From positions 1 through 58,564 of the forward strand of contig CAZQKW010000022.1 in assembly GCA_964594075.1 (NCBI GenBank): 58,564 nucleotides of DNA. Reading direction: 5' to 3'. Of this stretch, positions 53,790-58,564 are shown piece after piece. Positions within the stretch are counted from its first letter, which is position 1, and each line of letters starts with the position of its first letter. The translations under genes and the position numbers were made by a program. The DNA comes from CAZQKW01 sp964594075 (GTDB taxonomy: Bacteria; Desulfobacterota; WTBG01; CAIYCZ01). The notes under the pieces were generated by a model. That model saw only the letters and a program-made list of their open reading frames with translations. It was not told where the DNA came from and searched no databases.

Positions 53790-56186
53790 ATGCCCCTGAA
53801 CGAATCAGATACTCGTGCCAAATTGATAGATCCTGCCATACATGCTCGCGGCTGGACTGAAGAGCTTATCCGGCGTGAGGAAACCGCAGGCACCATCGAG
53901 ATTGTTGACGGCAAGCCCCGCAAGCGGTCAAAAGGCAGAATTGATTACGTCTTGCGCATAAAGGTCAATCGTGATACCCAGCCTGTGGCTGTGGCTCTCA
54001 TAGAAGCCAAAGCTGAAGATCTGCCCCCGACACATGGGCTGCAACAGGCAAAGCTCTATGCAGATAGCAAACGTCTCAATGTTCAATTTGTTTTCTCCTG
54101 TAACGGCCACCAGTTTGTTGAGTATGACCGGTTCACTGGCCTGACCATTGCACCCCGCCCCATCGCAGAATTTCCCACCCCGGATGAGCTGCGCGAGAGG
54201 TATGAACGAGGCATGGGCTTCGGCCTGACTGAACCGGCAGCCCGTCCCCTGCTTATCCGTTATACCGGTGGGGAGGCTACTCGCCGCTATTTTCAGGATG
54301 CGGCCATTCGGGCGGTGCTTGAGAAAATCGTCATCTGTGAAAAGACCGACCAACCCAAACGGGCGCTCCTTTCTCTTGCCACCGGCGCTGGCAAGACGTT
54401 TATCGCCGTCCATTTGCTGAAGCGCATTGCCGATGCCGGGCAGCTTAAACGTGCACTGTTTGTCTGCGACCGCGATGAATTGCGCAGCCAGGCGCTGGGC
54501 GCTTTTCAGAATGTGTTTGGCTCTGAGGCGGCTGAAGTCTATAAAGATGCAGATGGCTTAAATCATGCCCGCAATGCGCGTATCCACATTGCTACCTATC
54601 AGACTCTTGATGTGGATACAGAAGATGGAACGGCAAACTTTCTCACCACCTTTTACCCGGAAAACTTTTTCAGCCACGTTATTATTGACGAGTGCCACCG
54701 TTCTGCCTGGGGCAAGTGGTCACAGGTTCTTACCCGCAATCCTGATGCGGTTCAAATAGGGCTTACGGCAACACCCCGCCAACTTGAAATTACTGAAAAG
54801 ACCAAAGAGGCACAGGCAGACGCCCAGATTTCTGCAGACAACCTCAAATATTTTGGCGAGCCGGTGTATGAGTATGACATGAGCCAGGGCATAGAGGACG
54901 GCTACCTTGCTGCCTGTGAAATCCATTGCTTTGACCTTTTTCATGACAATAAACAGGTTAATGAACGAGAAGCAGGGGTAAAACGGGAAGATTTAATCGG
55001 CAAAGTTCTTATCGATGCGCAAACCGGGCAAGAGCTTGATGCTGCTGATGCCCGAGACCAATATAATGCGCATGATATTGAGAATAGGCTCCTTATGCCT
55101 GAGAGGGTAAAGGCTATGACCCAAGACCTGTTTAGCCATTTTCTTAAGACCGGCGGACCGGAGCAAAAGACCATTATTTTTTGCCGACGTGACAGACACG
55201 CTGATGATGTTGCCATAGCCCTGAATAACCTCTATGCACAGTGGTGCAAGGATAACAACCGGCCGTGTCTTAACAATTATGCCTTCAAATGCACGGCAAG
55301 TGTTGGTGGCTCACAGTATCTGGCTGATTTGCGCGGCGTAACCCGTTCTTACTTCATTGCCACAACGGTTGATCTGCTCACCACCGGTGTTGACGTGCCC
55401 ATCGTGCAGAACATCGTGTTTTTTAAATATGTGCGCTCGCCCATCGCTTTCTATCAGATGATTGGCCGGGGCACTCGGCTGTATGCCCCCACCGGCAAGC
55501 TCATGTTCCGGGTCTATGACTATACGGATGCAACACGGCTTTTTGGGGAGAAATTTAAAACAAAGTTTACTCCTCGAAAAGCAAAAGAAGGTGAGCCGCC
55601 CCCGTCGCCCCCATCTGAACCGACCATCGTTGTCGAAGGTTTTGAAATACATATTACCGATGCCGGGCGCTATATCGTAACCGAGGTTGACGGCAAAGCG
55701 GTTCCGGTAACGATTGAAGAGTATAAAGAGCGGCTTGCCGCAAAGCTGGTGGAGGAAGCACCTACTCTGGCTGAGTTTCGCTCCCGCTGGATAGTGCCCG
55801 CAAAACGAAGCGAACTTATTGCGCAGATGCCCGATGCGGGGCGGTCAGTAATCATAGTGCAGCGGGTTGAGGACATGAGTGAGTATGATTTATATGATGT
55901 GCTGGCGGAGCTTGGCTATGGCATGAGCCCCAGAACCAGAAGCGAGCGGGCAGAAGCCTTCACGTATAAAAATCAGAAGTGGCTATCTGAATTGCCGGTG
56001 TCTGCCGCCGCTACATTAAAGGCTATGGCAGCGCAATTTGCGCGAGCAGGAACTGACAGTCTTGAGAACCCAAACATCTTCAAGATACCGGAAGTTATTC
56101 AGGCGGGTGGGCTGGCAGCCCTTAAACAGCTCGGCAATCCTGCTGACATTCTGTTGAGAACAAAAGAGAGGATGTTTGCAGCGTGA
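53790..56186 (+). CDS. hsdR: Type I restriction enzyme R subunit (HsdR, EcoEI-like)
   Basis: About 798 residues from the ATG at 53790. The N-terminal nuclease has GRIDYVLRI and VALIEAKAEDLPP, the PD-(D/E)xK residues. Superfamily 2 helicase motifs follow: SLATGAGKTFIAV (I), IIDECHRSAWGKW (II), GLTATPRQ (III), ATTVDLLTTGVDVP (V) and QMIGRGTRL (VI). The C-terminal part would contact the methylase. Upstream sequence from 53697 in frame is unlikely coding. It would cut DNA when complexed with HsdM and HsdS, but no hsdM gene is in the window. Its stop overlaps the next start as GTGA. Confidence 0.92.
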   Translation: MPLNESDTRAKLIDPAIHARGWTEELIRREETAGTIEIVDGKPRKRSKGRIDYVLRIKVNRDTQPVAVALIEAKAEDLPPTHGLQQAKLYADSKRLNVQFVFSCNGHQFVEYDRFTGLTIAPRPIAEFPTPDELRERYERGMGFGLTEPAARPLLIRYTGGEATRRYFQDAAIRAVLEKIVICEKTDQPKRALLSLATGAGKTFIAVHLLKRIADAGQLKRALFVCDRDELRSQALGAFQNVFGSEAAEVYKDADGLNHARNARIHIATYQTLDVDTEDGTANFLTTFYPENFFSHVIIDECHRSAWGKWSQVLTRNPDAVQIGLTATPRQLEITEKTKEAQADAQISADNLKYFGEPVYEYDMSQGIEDGYLAACEIHCFDLFHDNKQVNEREAGVKREDLIGKVLIDAQTGQELDAADARDQYNAHDIENRLLMPERVKAMTQDLFSHFLKTGGPEQKTIIFCRRDRHADDVAIALNNLYAQWCKDNNRPCLNNYAFKCTASVGGSQYLADLRGVTRSYFIATTVDLLTTGVDVPIVQNIVFFKYVRSPIAFYQMIGRGTRLYAPTGKLMFRVYDYTDATRLFGEKFKTKFTPRKAKEGEPPPSPPSEPTIVVEGFEIHITDAGRYIVTEVDGKAVPVTIEEYKERLAAKLVEEAPTLAEFRSRWIVPAKRSELIAQMPDAGRSVIIVQRVEDMSEYDLYDVLAELGYGMSPRTRSERAEAFTYKNQKWLSELPVSAAATLKAMAAQFARAGTDSLENPNIFKIPEVIQAGGLAALKQLGNPADILLRTKERMFAA

Positions 56187-56809
56187 GGGGTAATGGCATA
56201 AGACACAAGCGGCGCTCAATCCGTTTACAAGGCTATGATTACACCCAGCAAGGGATGTATTTCGTGACCATCGTGACCCACCAGCGTGAATGTTTGTTTG
56301 GAGACATACAAGACGGTGAAATGCGATTGAATGAGTTGGGGAAAATAGCCAACAGTGAGTGGCATCGTTCCGGGGAAATTCGTGCAGAAATAAAATTGGA
56401 TATATTTGTTGTCATGCCAAATCATTTGCACGGGATTGTAATCATTGTTGGGGCGCACGGCCGCGTTGGGGTGCATAATCATGTAGGGGCGCACGGCCAT
56501 GTAGGGGCGCACGGCCGTGCGCCCCTACTGCGGACGCCATATCGTCCACCGAAATCATTGGGTTCATTCATTGCCGGTTATAAATCTGTCGTGACAAAAT
56601 GTATTAACCAGATGCGTGACACCCCTGCAATTCCCGTCTGGCAGAGAAATTACCAGGAACGAATCATCCGTAATGAAAAGGAATTGACGCGTATTCGCGA
56701 ATATATTTCAAACAATCCCGCACAATGGACATTAGACAAAGAAAATCAAATATCGATGCAAAAGATGATGCATAAGAAACAGGTGATGGCCAATGACAAA
56801 TCCTGGTGA
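56183..56809 (+). mobile_element. REP-associated tyrosine transposase (RAYT, Y1/IS200-like)
   Basis: A 208-residue single-strand transposase. RRSIRLQGYDYTQQGMYFVT opens the domain, FVVMPNHLHGIVII gives the HUH metal pair, and GSFIAGYKSVVTKCINQ holds the catalytic tyrosine. The C-terminal IREYISNNPAQW is typical. Start is GTG at 56183, coupled to the hsdR stop. Residues 88 to about 115 are four units of VGAHGx made by an 18-bp tandem repeat that ends in a REP palindrome, so the protein encodes its own repeat. Such enzymes spread REP elements at low frequency. It overlaps hsdS by 17 bases. Confidence 0.9.
56447..56528 (+). repeat. 18-bp tandem repeat ending in a REP-type palindrome
   Basis: Four 18-base units start at 56447, 56465, 56483 and 56501. 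Three have the core GGGGCGCACGGCC; the second is diverged. The last unit continues as the other half of a perfect 28-bp palindrome at 56501-56528 (core GGGGCGCACGGCCGTGCGCC). Because 18 is a multiple of three, the array is translated as a six-residue repeat within the transposase. Confidence 0.9.
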
Positions 56810-58028
56810 TGCAGGGTCATATAAAAACGTAGGGGCGCACGGCCGTGCGCCCCTACCCAAAGGTTGGCGGTGGGTGAGATTGGGGGAGGTATGCAGTATA
56901 ATAATGGGGCAATCCCCATCGAGCAACACATACCGCAAATCACCCGAAGGATTACCATTTTATCAAGGAAAAGCTGACTTCGGAAATCAAACACCTATTG
57001 CACGCACATGGTGTGTTGAACCTATAAAAATTGCTTTGCGAGATGATATTTTAATCTCTGTACGTGCGCCGGTTGGCCCAACCAATTTAGCGAATGAGAG
57101 ATGCTGTATAGGGAGGGGGTTGGCTGCAATAAGAACTGGTCAGACAATATCTTTGCACTTTTTATACAACTGGCTTAAACTCATTGAACCAGAACTTAAT
57201 AAAAAAGGTAGTGGCAGTACTTTTCAAGCTATCAATAAATCTGAATTAGAAGCGATAGCAATCCCTCTCCCCCCTCTCCCTGAACAAAAGCGCATTGCAG
57301 CGATATTGAATGAACAGATGGCAGCGGTTGAAAAGGCTCGTGCTGCTGCTGAAGCGCAACTGGCTGCTGCCAAAGCCCTCCCCGCCGCATACCTCCGATC
57401 TGTTTTCAACAGCCCCGAAGCAAAAGGTTGGCGGTGGGTGAGATTGGGGGAAGTAATTACCGAAGCTCAATCGGGGTTTGCGTGTGGAGAACGGGATGCA
57501 AAGGGTATAATACAAGTCAGGATGAATAATGTTGATACCAGAGGTAACTTATTGCTGGGAGATTTTATTCGTGTGCCAGCAGAAAAGAATACAATTTTAA
57601 AATATCAACTGACAAAAGGGGATGTACTCTTTAATAATACAAATAGTGCCGAGCTTGTTGGCAAAAGTGCTCTTTTCTATGGTTATTCAGAACCAGTAGT
57701 ATATAGCAATCATTTCACAAGGCTCAGGGTAAATAAGGAACAGATGCACTCAGGTTATCTTGTTTCTTGGTTAATATTACAATGGAATAAAAAGGTATTT
57801 GAAAATCTATGTAACAGGTGGATAGGGCAAAGTGCTGTCAAGAATGATAAACTTTTAAACCTCGAAATTCCTCTCCCCCCTCTCCCAGAACAAAAGCGCA
57901 TTGCAGCGACACTGAATGAACAGATGGCAGCGGCTCAAAAGCTATCAGAACACCTTGAGGAACAGCTCGACGCCATCAACAAACTGCCAACGGCATTACT
58001 GAGGCGGGCATTTAATGGGGAATTATAA
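56793..58028 (+). CDS. hsdS: Type I restriction specificity subunit (HsdS)
   Basis: A 411-residue DNA-recognition subunit with two target-recognition domains and two conserved coiled-coil regions. Each half begins KGWRWVRLGEV and ends LPEQKRIAA.LNEQMAA, from near-identical nucleotide repeats. SGSTFQAINKSELEAIAIPL and IGQSAVKNDKLLNLEIPLPP are the TRD ends. The N-terminal 24 residues come partly from a REP palindrome (VGAHGRAPLPKG). HsdS normally binds HsdM; none is seen. The true start may be inside the palindrome-derived leader; the ATG at 56793 lies in the transposase C-terminus. Confidence 0.9.
   Translation: MTNPGDAGSYKNVGAHGRAPLPKGWRWVRLGEVCSIIMGQSPSSNTYRKSPEGLPFYQGKADFGNQTPIARTWCVEPIKIALRDDILISVRAPVGPTNLANERCCIGRGLAAIRTGQTISLHFLYNWLKLIEPELNKKGSGSTFQAINKSELEAIAIPLPPLPEQKRIAAILNEQMAAVEKARAAAEAQLAAAKALPAAYLRSVFNSPEAKGWRWVRLGEVITEAQSGFACGERDAKGIIQVRMNNVDTRGNLLLGDFIRVPAEKNTILKYQLTKGDVLFNNTNSAELVGKSALFYGYSEPVVYSNHFTRLRVNKEQMHSGYLVSWLILQWNKKVFENLCNRWIGQSAVKNDKLLNLEIPLPPLPEQKRIAATLNEQMAAAQKLSEHLEEQLDAINKLPTALLRRAFNGEL
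56829..56856 (+). repeat. 28-bp REP-type palindrome inside hsdS
   Basis: An exact second copy of the palindrome at 56501-56528, perfect in its two halves. It is read in frame at the start of HsdS. A transposase of the RAYT type lies directly upstream, the usual companion of such elements. Confidence 0.92.
56859..56887 (+). repeat. hsdS direct repeat A, copy 1
   Basis: A 29-base perfect direct repeat with 57423-57451. It encodes GWRWVRLGE at the start of each half of HsdS. Confidence 0.9.
57264..57327 (+). repeat. hsdS direct repeat B, copy 1
   Basis: A 64-base direct repeat with 57870-57933, differing at about three bases. It encodes PLPPLPEQKRIAA and the following NEQMAA of each conserved region. 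Confidence 0.88.
57423..57451 (+). repeat. hsdS direct repeat A, copy 2
   Basis: Second copy of the 29-base repeat that opens the second recognition domain. Confidence 0.9.
57870..57933 (+). repeat. hsdS direct repeat B, copy 2
   Basis: Second copy of the 64-base repeat, closing the second half of HsdS. Such repeats allow recombination that swaps recognition domains. Confidence 0.88.
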
Positions 58029-58090
58029 GCTTCAAAAAAATCTCATAGGCATCCTACGCCTGTCGCCTGATAATAGACACTTGAATTCTT

Positions 58091-58118
58091 GGATCCTGCG
58101 GTCAAGCCGCAGGATGAC
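58091..58118. repeat. Palindromic element, left copy of an inverted pair
   Basis: ATCCTGCGG-TCAAG-CCGCAGGAT with flanks forms a 9-bp stem. Bases 58092-58118 are the exact reverse complement of 58201-58227, so two hairpins stand in inverted order 82 bases apart, like a BIME. Confidence 0.88.
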
Positions 58119-58200
58119 AATCAACCTCGTCATTAGTTCACAGGGCTGCCCGCAACATAATAAGCATAAAATACAATAGGTGTTATCCAGTACAACGGGC

Positions 58201-58228
58201 GTCATCCTGCGGCTTGACCGCAGGATCT
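58201..58228. repeat. Palindromic element, right copy of an inverted pair
   Basis: ATCCTGCGG-CTTGA-CCGCAGGAT. It ends nine bases before the GIY-YIG start codon. Confidence 0.88.
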
Positions 58229-58236
58229 AAAAAAGA

Positions 58237-58564
58237 ATGCATAAACAATACTACGTCTACATTCTGGCGAGCAGAAAAAACGGCACGTTATATATTGGTA
58301 TTACTTCTGACCTCATAAGAAGAATATGGGAGCATAAAAACAAAGTTGTTGAAGGATTCACCAGTAAATACCATGTCGATAAACTTGTTTACTATGAGAT
58401 ATTTAGCGATCCTGAGAATGCCATTAAAAGAGAGAAACGGCTAAAATATTATAAGAGAAAATGGAAAATTGCTTTAATTGAAAAGGGTAACCCCGAATGG
58501 AAAGATTTGTCGATCATTTGGGTTTTTAGTAAGCAAAAAGCGACTTTTATATCGATAAAATCAG
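58237..58564 (+). CDS. GIY-YIG nuclease-like protein, running off the window edge
   Basis: An open frame of 109 codons without a stop. YVYILASRKNGTLYIGITSD is the GIY-YIG core, followed by LIRRIWEHKN with the catalytic Arg, and IKREKRLKYYKRKWKIALI. Free-standing proteins of this type normally end close to the NPEWKDL seen here. The remaining 18 residues (SIIWVFSKQKATFISIKS) come from the 54-bp terminal repeat and are identical to the last readable residues of the GT39-like pseudogene at the left edge. The tail is therefore probably not native, and the junction after EWKDL may be an assembly join. Such small genes are often found beside palindromic repeats, as here. Confidence 0.8.
   Translation, partial: MHKQYYVYILASRKNGTLYIGITSDLIRRIWEHKNKVVEGFTSKYHVDKLVYYEIFSDPENAIKREKRLKYYKRKWKIALIEKGNPEWKDLSIIWVFSKQKATFISIKS
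58510..58563. repeat. Right copy of 54-bp terminal inverted repeat
   Basis: Exact reverse complement of bases 1-54, ending one base before the window end. Here it fuses in frame to the end of the GIY-YIG gene, whereas at the left end it continues a glycosyltransferase frame. That makes the right copy the intruder. Confidence 0.9.

Noticed and set aside
56447..56528. Possible CRISPR-like repeat array
   Set aside because: Units are contiguous without spacers and end in a palindrome. This is a tandem repeat with a REP element, and no cas gene is present.

Overview
This 58.6 kb window looks like a chromosomal contig from an uncultured Gram-negative bacterium. The evidence is an RND efflux permease with a lipoprotein adaptor, several lipobox lipoproteins, Tat-type signal peptides, a surface-polysaccharide cluster, and LysM/YkuD and DUF882 envelope enzymes. 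Three B12-binding radical SAM proteins, a single-RRM RNA-binding protein, a DUF5658 protein and a tungsten-type aldehyde ferredoxin oxidoreductase suggest an anaerobic lineage such as Omnitrophota, Desulfobacterota or Nitrospirota relatives. That placement is inference; the window has no rRNA or ribosomal protein to test it.

Left part (1-12.3 kb, visibly AT-richer, all minus strand): a surface-glycan cluster. From upstream to downstream it has a CapK/PaaK-like adenylate-forming enzyme, a DegT sugar aminotransferase, a methyltransferase, a polyprenyl-phosphate-type GT2, two large multi-pass GT-C-like membrane proteins, and a dehydrogenase/aminotransferase/GT2/acetyltransferase set typical of 3-acetamido sugar synthesis. 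The dehydrogenase has two frame changes. A GT39-like gene at the left edge has three and runs off the window.

Middle (12.3-31.3 kb): mostly household and envelope genes. These are an RND pump pair, acylphosphatase, a B12 radical SAM protein, a TPR lipoprotein, a TerB-like protein, an AzgA-type purine permease, a TIM-barrel isomerase, tRNA-Arg(CCG), an RRM protein with a terminator hairpin in its leader, an exported cyclophilin, a Tat/lipoprotein phosphodiesterase, a GT39-like protein, a GNAT enzyme, DUF5658 and an azoreductase.

31.4-41.6 kb is the most distinctive region: eight consecutive minus-strand genes that look like one operon. In transcription order they are B12 radical SAM, homocitrate-synthase-like, aconitase-type large subunit, aconitase-type small subunit, a second B12 radical SAM, a thioredoxin-reductase-like flavoprotein without CxxC, LuxE-like acyl-protein synthetase and LuxC-like acyl-CoA reductase. 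No luciferase and no LeuB/AksF dehydrogenase are present. I read it as a candidate uncharacterised pathway that extends a 2-oxo acid, modifies it by radical chemistry and reduces an acyl group to an aldehyde.

41.8-53.6 kb holds a metallophosphoesterase fused to a nucleotidyltransferase, DNA polymerase X, a PPC-domain protein, a YfcE-like phosphoesterase, a solute-binding-like lipoprotein / AOR / exported protein module with strong hairpins, DUF882 and L,D-transpeptidase, and a PurF with Ser instead of Cys at position 2.

The right end (53.8-58.5 kb) is a type I restriction locus with hsdR and hsdS but no hsdM. A REP-associated transposase sits between them, and REP-type palindromes are translated in frame inside both the transposase and hsdS. 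A GIY-YIG gene preceded by paired palindromes runs off the right edge. The two window ends are a perfect 54-bp inverted repeat, which may be an assembly artefact.
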